A stretch of DNA of 64,000 nucleotides, from the NCBI GenBank assembly GCA_963730585.1, contig CAVSSL010000011.1, positions 248,001 to 312,000 on the forward strand, read 5' to 3'. The notes under the pieces are model-generated. The model saw only the letters and a program-made list of their open reading frames with translations. It was not told the origin of the DNA and did not search any database. The translations under genes and the position numbers were made by a program. The DNA comes from Pedococcus_A sp963730585 (GTDB lineage Bacteria > Actinomycetota > Actinomycetes > Actinomycetales > Dermatophilaceae). Positions 7,177 to 16,730 of this stretch are shown piece after piece. Each line of letters begins with the position of its first letter. The stretch's first letter is position 1.

Positions 7177-8520
7177 ATGCGTGACCACGGCACCGCGGAC
7201 CCCACGACCGGCGCGGAAGCGGAGCTGGCCGCCCTCACCGACACCGAGCGCGCCGTGCTCGCGGCCGTGGACGAACAGGCCCTGCTGCGCGACCTCGTCG
7301 AGCTGGTGGCCTTCCCCTCGGTGGGTGGCTCGCCGGCGGAGGTGGAGGTGCAGGACTGGTGCGCCCACCGGCTCCGGTCCCTGGGACTGTCGGTCGACGC
7401 CTGGGACATCGACGTCGCCGCCGAGCAGGCCGCTGCGGGGTTCCCGGGCATGGAGGTCGAGCGCGGGCAGGCCCGGGGCTGCGTCGGCGTCCTCGGCGCT
7501 CAGGCAGGCCCCTCAGTGAAGGCCGGGGTGGTCCCGGCGCTGGCTCTCTGCGGGCACACCGACGTGGTGCCCCCGGGTGACCTCGATGCCTGGCCGGACC
7601 GGAACCCCTACCGGCTCCGCCTCGACGACGGCGTCGCGGCCGCGCGCGGGACCTGCGACATGAAGGGCGGGCTCGCCGCGGTGCTGGCCGCGGTGTCGGC
7701 GATCGTGAGCTCCGGTGTCCGGCTGCACCGCCCGCTCGCGGTCCACGCTGTCAGCGCTGAGGAGGACGGTGGGCTGGGAGCCTTCGCCACCCTGCGCCGT
7801 GGCCACCTCGCGCAGGCCTGTGTCATCGCCGAGCCGACGTCCGGGGCGGTCGTGCCCGCCAACGCCGGGTCGCTCACCTTCCGCCTCGAGGTCCGGGGGC
7901 GCGCGACGCACGGCTCGACGCGCACCAGGGGGGTCAGCGCCCTCGACCTGCTGGCGCCGGTGCAGGCCGCGCTGCGCGACCTCGAGGCAGCGCGAAACAC
8001 CAGCGCCCCAGCGCTGTTCGGCCACCTCGACCTCCCCTGGCCGCTGTCCATCGGCGTCGTGCGCGCCGGTGACTGGGCCAGCACCGTGCCCGACCGGCTG
8101 GTCGCCGAAGGCCGCTACGGGGTGCGGCTGGGGGAGTCGCTGCAGGAGGCCCGTGCCTCGTTCGAGGAGGCCGTGGCGAGGGCCTGCGGCAGCCACCCGT
8201 GGCTGCGGGAACACCCCGTCGACGTCACCTGGCCGGGTGGGGCCTTCGCGTCGGCGGCGCTGCCGGACGGGGACCCCCTGCTGTCGGACGTGGTGGGCTG
8301 CGTTGTGGCACAGGGGAGCCCAACACCTGACGTGCTCGGAGCGCCCTATGGCTCGGACCTGCGCCACTACGCCGCAGCAGGGGTGCCCACGCTTCAGTAC
8401 GGACCCGGCGACGTGCAGCACGCGCACGCGCTCGACGAGCACGTCGAGGTGGCAGACCTCGTGCGGTGCGCCCGGGTCTACGCCCTGCTGGCGCTCCGAC
8501 GCTGCGGCGCACTCAGCTGA
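7177..8520 (+). CDS. M20-family peptidase/deacylase (ArgE/DapE-like)
   Basis: A 447-residue zinc-dependent M20 hydrolase. It has the metal-binding ALCGHTDVVPPGD, the bridging Asp in GTCDMKGGLA, the catalytic Glu pair in AVSAEEDGGLG, the next ligand in CVIAEPTS, a dimerisation/lid domain starting near RGRATHGSTR, and the last His in GDVQHAHALDE. Members remove N-acyl groups from amino acids or cleave peptides; this sequence does not single out acetylornithine, succinyl-diaminopimelate or another substrate. The arginine pathway in this genome uses ArgJ (41226), so an ArgE role is not needed. It is divergent from the F420 gene. Confidence 0.85.
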   Translation: MRDHGTADPTTGAEAELAALTDTERAVLAAVDEQALLRDLVELVAFPSVGGSPAEVEVQDWCAHRLRSLGLSVDAWDIDVAAEQAAAGFPGMEVERGQARGCVGVLGAQAGPSVKAGVVPALALCGHTDVVPPGDLDAWPDRNPYRLRLDDGVAAARGTCDMKGGLAAVLAAVSAIVSSGVRLHRPLAVHAVSAEEDGGLGAFATLRRGHLAQACVIAEPTSGAVVPANAGSLTFRLEVRGRATHGSTRTRGVSALDLLAPVQAALRDLEAARNTSAPALFGHLDLPWPLSIGVVRAGDWASTVPDRLVAEGRYGVRLGESLQEARASFEEAVARACGSHPWLREHPVDVTWPGGAFASAALPDGDPLLSDVVGCVVAQGSPTPDVLGAPYGSDLRHYAAAGVPTLQYGPGDVQHAHALDEHVEVADLVRCARVYALLALRRCGALS

Positions 8521-8532
8521 CCCGCGGCTGGA

Positions 8533-9408
8533 TCACTCCTCGAAGGAGTGCTCGGCAGCGGGGAAGGCGCCCGAGGCGACCTCCGCGGCATACGCCCTCG
8601 CCGCCTCGGACAGGGTGCCCCGCAGGTCGGCGTACTTCTTGACGAAGCGGGGGCTCTTGCCGCCGCGCAGTCCGGCCATGTCCGACCACACGAGCACCTG
8701 CGCGTCGCAGTGGGGCCCGGCGCCGATGCCGATGGTCGGTATGGACAGCACCTCCGTGACGCGCGCCGCGAGCGGGGCCGGCACCATCTCCATGACGACC
8801 GCGAAGCAGCCCGCCTGCTCGAGGGCGACTGCGTCGTCGACGAGGCGGTCGGCGGCGTCGCCGCGGCCCTGCACCTTGTAGCCGCCGAGGACGTGCTCGC
8901 TCTGGGGGGTGAAGCCGACGTGGCCCATGACGGGGATGCCCGCGCGGACGAGCAGCTCGATCTCGGGGACCATCGCCTTGCCCCCCTCGAGCTTCACCGC
9001 GTGGGCGAGGCCCTCCTTCATGAAGCGGGTGGCGGTGCCCAGGGCCTGCTCCGGGCTCGCCTGGTAGGAGCCGAAGGGCAGGTCGGCCACCACCATGGCC
9101 CGCTTGGCGGCGGTCGTCACCGCCTTCACGAGGGGCAGCAGGTGCTCGACCGTGACGGGGACCGTGGTCTCGAACCCGTAGACGTTGTTGCCGGCCGAGT
9201 CGCCCACGAGCAGCACGGGAATGCCTGCCTCGTCGAAGATCTCCGCGGAGTACTGGTCGTAGGCCGTGAGCATGGCCCACTTCTCGCCCCGCTCCTTCAT
9301 CGCCTGCAGGTGCGGGATGCGGACGCGTCGGACAGGAGCGCCAGACGCAGCCCGGGGGCCGGAGCCGTAGGGAGCCGTGGTCTCGCCGGTCGCGGAGGAG
9401 TCGCTCAT
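8533..9408 (-). CDS. panB: 3-methyl-2-oxobutanoate hydroxymethyltransferase
   Basis: A 291-residue enzyme that transfers a hydroxymethyl group from methylene-tetrahydrofolate to ketoisovalerate, the first committed step of pantothenate synthesis. Signatures include MLTAYDQYSAEIFDEAGI, LVGDSAGNNVYG with its Mg-binding Asp, VADLPFGSYQ, MGHVGFTPQ, and IGIGAGPHCDAQVLVWSDM. The first ~30 residues are low-complexity and lack conservation. A TAGGAT hexamer at 9415-9420 lies 6 nt before the ATG. No panC or panD is adjacent; the next gene is nadE. Confidence 0.95.
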   Translation of the reverse strand: MSDSSATGETTAPYGSGPRAASGAPVRRVRIPHLQAMKERGEKWAMLTAYDQYSAEIFDEAGIPVLLVGDSAGNNVYGFETTVPVTVEHLLPLVKAVTTAAKRAMVVADLPFGSYQASPEQALGTATRFMKEGLAHAVKLEGGKAMVPEIELLVRAGIPVMGHVGFTPQSEHVLGGYKVQGRGDAADRLVDDAVALEQAGCFAVVMEMVPAPLAARVTEVLSIPTIGIGAGPHCDAQVLVWSDMAGLRGGKSPRFVKKYADLRGTLSEAARAYAAEVASGAFPAAEHSFEE

Positions 9409-9414
9409 GCCGGG

Positions 9415-9420
9415 ATCCTA
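9415..9420 (-). promoter_or_regulatory. -10 hexamer TAGGAT for panB
   Basis: Minus-strand TAGGAT, 6 nt upstream of the panB ATG: leaderless arrangement. Confidence 0.6.
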
Positions 9421-9442
9421 GAGCCGCTGCCCTCAGCGCGCT

Positions 9443-11198
9443 TCAGGCCTTCGGCCGGGAGTCCTGCTCGCGCCACCGGCTGGTGATCGGCAGGCGGCGG
9501 TCGCGCCCGAAGGCCAGCGGGGAGATCTTGGGTCCGGGCGCGAACTGCCGGCGCTTCCACTCGGCCCGGTCCACCAGCGAGACGACCTTGTCCACGACGT
9601 CGGCCTCGAAGCCGGCCTCGATGAGCTGGGCGCGGCCCTGGGCGCCGGCGACGTACAGCTCGAGGATGGCGTCGAGGGTCTCGTACGGCGGCAGCGAGTC
9701 CTGGTCGACCTGACCCGGGCGCAGCTCGGCCGACGGCGGCTTGGTGATCGAGTTCGGGGGGATGGGCATCGTCTCGCCACGGCGCTCCGCCTCGGCGTTC
9801 CGCCAGGTCGAGAGCTGCCACACCAGGCTCTTCGGCACGTCCTTGAGCGGGGCGAACCCGCCCACGCTGTCGCCGTAGATCGTGGAGTACCCCGTCGCGA
9901 GCTCCGACTTGTTGCCGGTGGCCAGGGTGAGGTGGCCCTCCTGGTTCGACAGGCCCATGAGGATGACGCCGCGGCAGCGAGCCTGGAGGTTCTCCTCCGC
10001 GACGCCGGTGAGGCCCAGCTCGCCGAGGAACGCCTCGACCATCGGCTTGATCGGCTGCACCCGGTAGTTCAGGCCGGTGCGCTCGGCGAGGTCGGCGGCG
10101 TCGTCCTTGGAGTGGTCCGACGAGTAGACGCTCGGCATCGAGACGCCGTGGACGTTCTGGGCGCCGAGCGGCGTCGCAGGCGATCGCCGCGACGAGCGCG
10201 GAGTCGATGCCGCCCGACAGGCCGAGCACGACCGAGCGCATGCCGTTCTTGCGCACGTAGTCGCGCAGGCCGAGCACGAGGGCCTCGTAGACCTCGCCCA
10301 CCGGGTCGAGGCGCGCGGCCTCGGCAGCCGGCCGCGCGGCATACGGCTCGGCGGGCTCCTCGCTGACCGAGGTGAAGGCGACGCCCTCGGTGACGTCGGT
10401 GGGGTCGAAGGTGGACTCGGCGAGGTCGAGGTCGACGACGAGCAGGTCCTGGGCGAACTGCGGCCCGCGGGCGAGCACCGTGCCGTCCGCGGCGACGACC
10501 ACCGAGTCGCCGTCGAAGACCAGCTCGTCCTGGCCGCCGACGAGGTTGAGGTAGGCGAGCACGCACTCGGCCTGGCGGGCACGGCGGGCGGCCAGCTCGA
10601 GCCGCACGTCGTCCTTGTCGCGCTCGTAGGGCGAGCCGTTCAGCACGAGCAGCAGCTCGGCCCCGGCCTCGCGGGCCATCGACACCGGGCCGCCCTCCTG
10701 CCAGATGTCCTCGCAGATGGCCAGGGCCACGTCGACCCCGCGGACGCGGACGACGGCCAGGTCGTGCCCGGGGGCGAAGACGCGGGCCTCGTCGAAGACT
10801 CCGTAGGTGGGCAGGTGGTGCTTCGCGTAGCGCGCGACGACCTCGCCGCGATGCAGGACCGCGGCGCAGTTCTGGGGCAGCTCGCGGTGCGGGTCGCTGT
10901 CGGTCGCGCCCGGGGCCGCCCGGTCGAGGTAGCCGATGACGACGGGCAGCTCGCCGTGCCCGTCAGCGGCCAGGTGGGCCGCCAGCGACGTCAGCGCGGC
11001 TCGTGAGGCGTCGACGAAGGAGGTGCGCAGGGCGAGGTCCTCCACGGGGTAGCCGGTCAGCGCCATCTCGGGAAAGGCCACGAGGTGCGCGCCCTCGGCG
11101 GCGGCCCGGGCGGTCCACTCGCGGACGATCGCGGCGTTGCCGGCGAGGTCTCCCACCGTGGCGTTGACCTGGGCGAGGGCGAGTCGGAGCTGGGCCAT
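9443..11198 (-). CDS. nadE: Glutamine-dependent NAD+ synthetase, frameshifted near 10171
   Basis: A two-domain enzyme (~584 residues when repaired) converting deamido-NAD+ to NAD+. The N-terminal nitrilase-like glutaminase has the Glu-Lys-Cys set in AFPEMALTG, KHHLPTYGVFDE and ICEDIWQEGG. The C-terminal synthetase has the ATP-pyrophosphatase loop LSGGIDSALVAA, then GVSMPSVYSSDHS and GNKSELATGYSTIYGD. The two parts are in different frames: GACGCC is followed by an extra G before CTCGGCGCCCAG, so ACDA should continue LGAQNVHG. NAD synthetase is essential, so this single-base insertion is probably an assembly error. Leaderless start: TAGGGT is 6 nt before ATG 11198. Confidence 0.9.
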
Positions 11199-11204
11199 GC
11201 CGGA

Positions 11205-11210
11205 ACCCTA
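11205..11210 (-). promoter_or_regulatory. -10 hexamer TAGGGT for nadE
   Basis: Minus-strand TAGGGT, 6 nt before the nadE ATG. Confidence 0.6.
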
Positions 11211-11397
11211 CCGAGGCCGGTCCGACCCGGGCTTCCAGCGCCGTTCGGCAGCCTCCTGACCTGCTCCGTCGAGGGTCACGGCCGGTGCGTGATTTTTTAA
11301 CAAGTCCTTACCCGGGGCCCATCGGAAATGCCGAAAAATCGTGTTCTGATCGGCTCTTGTGCGCCAGGGACGGTGCACGAACACCACTGGAGGATTC

Positions 11398-13646
11398 GTG
11401 AAGAGACGTCATGTGAGCGTCGTGTCCGGTGTGGCGGTGGCAGCCGTCGCGCTGAGCATGATGCCCGCCCAGGCGCAGGCAATCCCTGTGCAGGGCGACA
11501 AGGAACCCAAGGCCGCGAACCGCGACCACGACCTGCCGAACCCGCTGGGCGACGCCCAGCGCGAGCTCCGCAAGGAGGCCATCGACAAGCTGGTTCGGGC
11601 GAGGCGACCACCGAGACCCGTGGGGGCCAGCGGGTCATCAAGCTCAAGGGTGAGAAGGGCCAGGGGGGCCAGCAGGCCAAGGACCGCTACGTGTCCTACC
11701 CCGTGGAGCGCGAGGAGTCGATCTTCACGATCCTGTCCGAGTTCAACGACCTGAAGCACAACGCGATCGCCGAGCCCGACCGCAACTGGGACGGCAACGC
11801 CACCGACGACAACTCCACCTACTGGACCGCGGACTTCAACCGGGCCCACTACCTGGACATGATGTTCGGCGAAGGCGAGTCGTTCAAGGACTTCTACCTC
11901 AAGCAGTCCAACGGCCGGTTCCTGGCCAAGGGCGACGTCTCCGACTGGGTGTCGCTGCCCGGTGACGGCGCCAAGTACGGCAACAACGCGGACGAGGCTG
12001 CGGCCTACTGGTCCTACGTCACCGACACGGTCAACGCCTGGTACGACCAGCAGAAGGCCTCGGGCAAGACCGACGCGGAGGTCGCCTCCTACCTGTCCCA
12101 GTTCGACAAGGTCGACCGCTACGACGCCGACGGCGACGGCAACTTCAACGAGGCCGACGGCTACATCGACCACTTCCAGGCGATCCACTCCGGCGAGGGC
12201 GAGGAGGCCGGCGGCGGTGTGCTCGGCGAGGACGCCATCTGGTCGCACCGCTGGTACGTCAACTCCACCGACATCGGCAAGACCGGTCCCGGGGAGAACA
12301 AGCTCGGTGGTGTGCAGATCGGCTCCTCCGGCATCTGGGTCGGTGACTACACCACGGAGCCGGAGAACGGCGGCCTCGGCGTCTTCACCCACGAGTTCGG
12401 CCACGACCTCGGCCTCCCCGACCTCTACGACACCGCGGGTGGCGACAACGGAACCGGCTTCTGGACGCTGATGTCCGGTGGTTCCTGGCTGAACCACGGC
12501 GGGGACTCCATCGGCACGACCCCCGGCTACATGGGTCCGTGGGAGAAGCTCCAGCTCGGCTGGCTCGACTACCAGGTGGTCCGCCACGGCACCGACGCCA
12601 CGGTCGACCTCGGCCCTGCCGACCGTGACCACGAGAACCGCCCGCAGGCCATCGCCGTCGTCCTGCCGAAGAAGACGGTCACCGCCGACTACAACACGCC
12701 GCACTCCGGCTCGTACGAGTGGTGGGGTGGCTCGGCGGACAACCTGCAGAACACCCTGAGCCGTCCGCTCGACCTCACCGGCAAGACGAGCGCTTCCCTG
12801 TCCGCCTGGCTCGACTACGACATCGAGGAGGGCTACGACTACCTGTACGTCGAGGTCTCCGAGAACGGCACGGACTGGACCACGGTCGACACGATCGACG
12901 GCAAGAGCAGCTGGACCCAGAAGACCTGGGACCTGTCCGCCTACGCGGGCAAGCAGGTGCAGGTCCGGTTCCGCTACGCGACGGACGGCGGGCTGCACTA
13001 CGCCGGCCCGTTCATCGACGACCTCGCCATCACCGCCGACGGTGCCGCGGTGCTGACCGACGACGTGGAGAGCGGCGACAACGGGTGGACGGCCGACGGC
13101 TTCACCCGCATGTCGGGCTCGACCACCAAGGAGGTCTCGCACTACTACCTCGCCGAGAACCGGGTCTACAGCGGCTATGACGCCACCCTGAAGACCGGGC
13201 CGTACAACTTCGGGTTCGCCAACACCAAGCCCGACTGGGTGGAGCGCTTCCCGTTCCAGAACGGCCTGCTCGTCTGGTACTCCGACGGTGCGTACACCGA
13301 CAACAACACCTCGGCCCACCCCGGTGGTGGCGAGGCGCTCCCGGTCGACGCGCGTCCGGCGCCCATCACGTTCCCGCAGAACCTGGGCATGCTGGGCAAC
13401 CGCCGGCAGGGCTTCGACGCGACCTTCGGGCTCGAGGCCACCGACGAGGTGACGTTCCACCGCAACGGCGTCCCGGTGACGGTGCGTTCGTCCAAGGCGA
13501 TTCCCACGTTCGATGACTCGAACCCGAACGCCTACTGGTCGTCGCGCAACCCCTGGAACTCCACCAAGGTGGCCGGTTCCGGTACGCAGATCTCGGTGCT
13601 CCAGGGCACCGGCGACACCATGAAGGTGCAGGTCAGCTTCAAGTGA
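11398..13646 (+). CDS. Secreted immune-inhibitor-A-like metalloprotease (M6), frameshifted at 11594
   Basis: A secreted M6 peptidase of ~749 residues. From GTG 11398 (GGAGG at 11389-11393) comes a signal peptide with a KRR n-region, hydrophobic core and Ala-x-Ala cleavage site (PAQAQA). Later features are a calcium loop DADGDGNFNEAD, the zinc motif HEFGHDLGLPD, a Met-turn-like WTLMSGG, and a beta-rich MAM-like region. The N-terminal frame breaks at 11594/11595: CTG-GT-TCG reads on as SGEATTETRGGQRVIKLKGEK if one base is restored. Without that repair the catalytic part has no signal peptide. A perfect 14-bp terminator follows. Family members degrade host or environmental proteins; the target here is unknown. 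Confidence 0.88.
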
Positions 13647-13696
13647 CGCACCTCCTGCGCTGACCGGCTGGACCACAGTCCTGCCACAGCCTGACA

Positions 13697-13728
13697 GCGG
13701 GGCCCCGGGAGACATCCCGGGGCCCCGC
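13697..13728 (+). terminator. Perfect GC-rich hairpin after the M6 protease gene
   Basis: A 14-bp perfect inverted repeat (13697-13710 with 13715-13728) and a GACA loop, 50 bp after the stop codon. There is no U-tract, as is common for actinobacterial terminators. It separates the protease from the next promoter. Confidence 0.8.
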
Positions 13729-13774
13729 TCGCGTGCCCGCCCACGCCTTTCACCGGTATGCGGCCCTGCCGCCC

Positions 13775-13780
13775 TAGGGT
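13775..13780 (+). promoter_or_regulatory. -10 hexamer TAGGGT
   Basis: TAGGGT lies 6 nt before GTG 13787, fixing that GTG as a leaderless start. Confidence 0.6.
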
Positions 13781-13786
13781 GGGCCC

Positions 13787-15334
13787 GTGAACCACGACTA
13801 CGACGACGTCGTCATCGGTGCCGGGCACAACGGCCTGACCGCAGCCGCCTACCTCGCGCGGGCCGGCCGGCGCGTCCTCGTCCTCGAGGCCGCCGACCAC
13901 GTGGGCGGGGCCGCCGTGTCGGCGCAGGCCTTCCCCGGGGTCGACGCCCGGCTGTCGCGGTACTCGTACCTCGTCTCGCTCCTGCCGCACCAGGTGGTCA
14001 CCGACCTCGACCTCGACCTGCGACTCATCCGCCGCCGCTACTCGTCGTTCACGCCGCTGCCGTCCGACCCGCACCGCTCGGTGCTCGTCGACAACGGTGA
14101 CCCCGCCGCCACGGCGCGCGCGTTCGAGGCCCTCACCGGTTCGCTCGACGCCCACCGCGAGTGGGAGCGCTTCTACGACCGGATGGGCGCACTGGCCCGG
14201 GCGGTCTTCCCGACGGTGCTCGAGCCGCTGCGCACCGCGGACGCGCTGGCCGAACGCGTGGGGGACGACGAGCTGTGGCGGGCCGTCACGCAGCGCCCGC
14301 TCGGCGAGCTGCTGGAGGAGACGTTCGCCGACGACACCCTGCGCGGCATCGTGGCGACGGACGCCCTCATCGGCACCTTCGCCGACCTGCGCGGCGACGA
14401 CCTGCGCCAGAACGTCTGCTTCCTCTACCACCTCATCGGTGGCGGCACCGGCGACTGGGACGTCCCGGTCGGTGGCATGGGGGCGCTCACGACGGCCCTC
14501 GCCAAGGCGGCGTCGACGGCGGGTGCGGAGATCCGCACGGACGCACGGGTGCTCAGCGTGACGCCAGACGGGGAGGTGGTGTGGGAGGGCGGATCCGCGC
14601 GTGCCGCAACGGTGCTCGCCGCCTGCGCGCCAGTGGTCCTCAACAGGCTGCTGGCCGCCGGGGGAGCGGCGCCGGTGCCCACCGAGGAGGCGCCCGAGGG
14701 CGCCCAGCTCAAGGTCAACATGCTGCTCTCGCGCCTGCCCCGGCTCAAGGACCCGTCGGCGGACCCGGCCGCCGCCTTCGCCGGCACCTTCCACATCAAC
14801 GAGGGCTACCAGCAGCTGCAGGACGCGTATGCCGCGGCGGCGGACGGGCACGTGCCGCGGGTTCCCCCGTGCGAGATCTACTGCCACAGCCTGTCCGACC
14901 GCAGCATCCTCGGCGCCGACCTCGCGGCCTCCGACGCCCAGACCCTGACCCTCTTCGGCCTGCACATGCCGGCACGGCTCTTCCGCGAGGACCACGACCA
15001 GATGCGCGACCTCGCCCTGAGCCACACCCTCGAGTCGCTGAACTCCGTACTGGCAGAGCCGATCCAGGACGTGCTGCTGCGCGACGGCGACGGTGCGTTC
15101 TGCCTCGAGGCCCGGACCCCGGTCGAGCTCGAGCAGGACATCGGCCTGCCGGGCGGCAACATCTTCCACCGCTCGCTCCAGTGGCCGTGGGCCGAGACCG
15201 CCGACGAGGTCGGGACGTGGGGCGTGGAGACGCCCCACGAGAAGGTGCTCCTCGCGGGAGCCGGCGCGCGCCGGGGAGGCGGGGTGTCCGGCATACCGGG
15301 CCACAACGCGGCACAGGCGGTGCTGCGGTCGTGA
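13787..15334 (+). CDS. Phytoene-desaturase-like FAD-dependent oxidoreductase
   Basis: A 515-residue FAD-dependent amine-oxidase/desaturase-like protein. The dinucleotide-binding fold is at the N terminus: VVIGAGHNGLTAAAYLARAG, then LVLEAADHVGGAA. The C-terminal FAD-contact region has LAGAGARRGGGVSGIPGHNAA. The protein belongs to the broad CrtI/COG1233 group, but no crtB or other carotenoid gene is adjacent, so it may act on another lipid or isoprenoid. A second member of the group lies at 28939-30570. It is followed after 58 bp by glnA. Confidence 0.82.
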   Translation: MNHDYDDVVIGAGHNGLTAAAYLARAGRRVLVLEAADHVGGAAVSAQAFPGVDARLSRYSYLVSLLPHQVVTDLDLDLRLIRRRYSSFTPLPSDPHRSVLVDNGDPAATARAFEALTGSLDAHREWERFYDRMGALARAVFPTVLEPLRTADALAERVGDDELWRAVTQRPLGELLEETFADDTLRGIVATDALIGTFADLRGDDLRQNVCFLYHLIGGGTGDWDVPVGGMGALTTALAKAASTAGAEIRTDARVLSVTPDGEVVWEGGSARAATVLAACAPVVLNRLLAAGGAAPVPTEEAPEGAQLKVNMLLSRLPRLKDPSADPAAAFAGTFHINEGYQQLQDAYAAAADGHVPRVPPCEIYCHSLSDRSILGADLAASDAQTLTLFGLHMPARLFREDHDQMRDLALSHTLESLNSVLAEPIQDVLLRDGDGAFCLEARTPVELEQDIGLPGGNIFHRSLQWPWAETADEVGTWGVETPHEKVLLAGAGARRGGGVSGIPGHNAAQAVLRS

Positions 15335-15353
15335 GGTCCCAACCCGTGGCGCC

Positions 15354-15369
15354 GTAACCACCTGGAAAC
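15354..15369 (+). promoter_or_regulatory. GlnR-type nitrogen-control site
   Basis: GTAAC (15354-15358), six bases, GAAAC (15365-15369): this is the a-b half of the actinobacterial GlnR consensus gTnAC-n6-GaAAC. It lies 24-39 bp before the glnA start, partly in the -35 region; the likely -10 is CAGGAT or TAGGGC just downstream. I see no second a-b pair. GlnR binding would tie glnA (and glnE read through from it) to nitrogen supply. Confidence 0.6.
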
Positions 15370-15392
15370 CTGAGTAGGGCAGGATTCGTCAC

Positions 15393-16730
15393 ATGGATCG
15401 TCAGCAGGAGTTCGTCCTCCGCACCATCGAGGAGCGCGACATCCGCTTCGTGCGGCTGTGGTTCACCGACGTGCTCGGGACGCTCAAGTCCGTGGCCGTG
15501 GCCCCCGCCGAGCTCGAGGGCGCCTTCTCCGAGGGCATCGGCTTCGACGGCTCGGCCATCGAGGGCTTCGCCCGCGTCTACGAGGCCGACATGCTGGCCA
15601 AGCCCGACCCCTCGACGTTCCAGGTGCTGCCGTGGCGCGGGGAGAGCCCGGGCACGGCCCGCATGTTCTGCGACATCGCCCTGCCCGACGGCACCCCCGC
15701 CAAGGCCGACCCGCGCCACGTGCTGCAGCGGGCGCTCGGCAAGGCAGCCGACCTCGGGTTCACCTTCTACACGCACCCGGAGATCGAGTTCTTCCTCCTG
15801 GAGCAGGGTTTCCGGCCGGGGGCGCGGCCCGAGCCGGTCGACAACGCCGGCTACTTCGACCACGTGCCGCACGGCACCGGCCACGACTTCCGGCGCGCGG
15901 CGATCACCATGCTCGAGTCGATGGGCATCTCGGTGGAGTTCAGCCACCACGAGGGGGCCCCGGGGCAGAACGAGATCGACCTGCGCTACGCCGACGCGCT
16001 CTCGACCGCCGACAACATCATGACCTTCCGCACGGTCATCAAGGAGGTCGCGCTCGAGCAGGGCATCTTCGCCTCCTTCATGCCCAAGCCCTTCTCCGAG
16101 TACCCCGGCTCGGGCATGCACACCCACATGTCCCTCTTCGACGGTGAGAGCAACGCCTTCTACGAGGCGGGCGCGCCCTACCAGCTCTCGAAGGTGGGGC
16201 GGCAGTTCATCGCCGGCCTGCTGCGCCACGGGGCGGAGATCACCGCGGTCACCAACCAGTGGGTCAACTCGTACAAGCGGCTCTGGGGTGGCGGCGAGGC
16301 CCCGGCGCACCTGACGTGGGGGCACAACAACCGCAGCGCCATGGTGCGCGTGCCGATGTACAAGCCCGCCAAGGGCCAGAGCAGCCGCGTCGAGCTGCGC
16401 ACGCTCGACTCCGCGTGCAACCCCTACCTCGCCTTCGCGGTGATCCTCGCGGCCGGGCTCAAGGGCATCGAGGAGGACTACGACCTGCCCGCGGAGACCG
16501 AGGACGACGTGTGGGGCCTCACCGGCTCCGAGCGGCGGGCCATGGGCATCGAGCCGCTGCCGTCGACGCTGCACGAGGCCATCGGCGTCATGGAGAAGAG
16601 CGAGCTGGTCGCCGACACCCTCGGTGAGCACGTCTTCGACTTCTTCCTGCGCAACAAGCGCGCCGAGTGGGACGACTACCGCGGCGAGATCACGCCGTTC
16701 GAGCTCAAGCGGTACCTGCCCGGCCTGTGA
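15393..16730 (+). CDS. glnA: Type I glutamine synthetase (GlnA2-like)
   Basis: A 445-residue type I glutamine synthetase making glutamine from glutamate, ammonia and ATP. Conserved blocks include GIGFDGSAIEGF, the metal ligands in HPEIEFFLLEQ, HHEGAPGQNEIDLRY, the HTHMS catalytic segment, and the phosphate-binding HNNRSAMVRVP. The length is that of the shorter GSI-alpha-like form, which in actinobacteria (GlnA2) is encoded next to glnE, as here; the adenylylation Tyr motif of the longer GSI-beta form is not evident to me. The glnE start overlaps its stop codon. A GlnR site lies in front. Confidence 0.95.
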   Translation: MDRQQEFVLRTIEERDIRFVRLWFTDVLGTLKSVAVAPAELEGAFSEGIGFDGSAIEGFARVYEADMLAKPDPSTFQVLPWRGESPGTARMFCDIALPDGTPAKADPRHVLQRALGKAADLGFTFYTHPEIEFFLLEQGFRPGARPEPVDNAGYFDHVPHGTGHDFRRAAITMLESMGISVEFSHHEGAPGQNEIDLRYADALSTADNIMTFRTVIKEVALEQGIFASFMPKPFSEYPGSGMHTHMSLFDGESNAFYEAGAPYQLSKVGRQFIAGLLRHGAEITAVTNQWVNSYKRLWGGGEAPAHLTWGHNNRSAMVRVPMYKPAKGQSSRVELRTLDSACNPYLAFAVILAAGLKGIEEDYDLPAETEDDVWGLTGSERRAMGIEPLPSTLHEAIGVMEKSELVADTLGEHVFDFFLRNKRAEWDDYRGEITPFELKRYLPGL

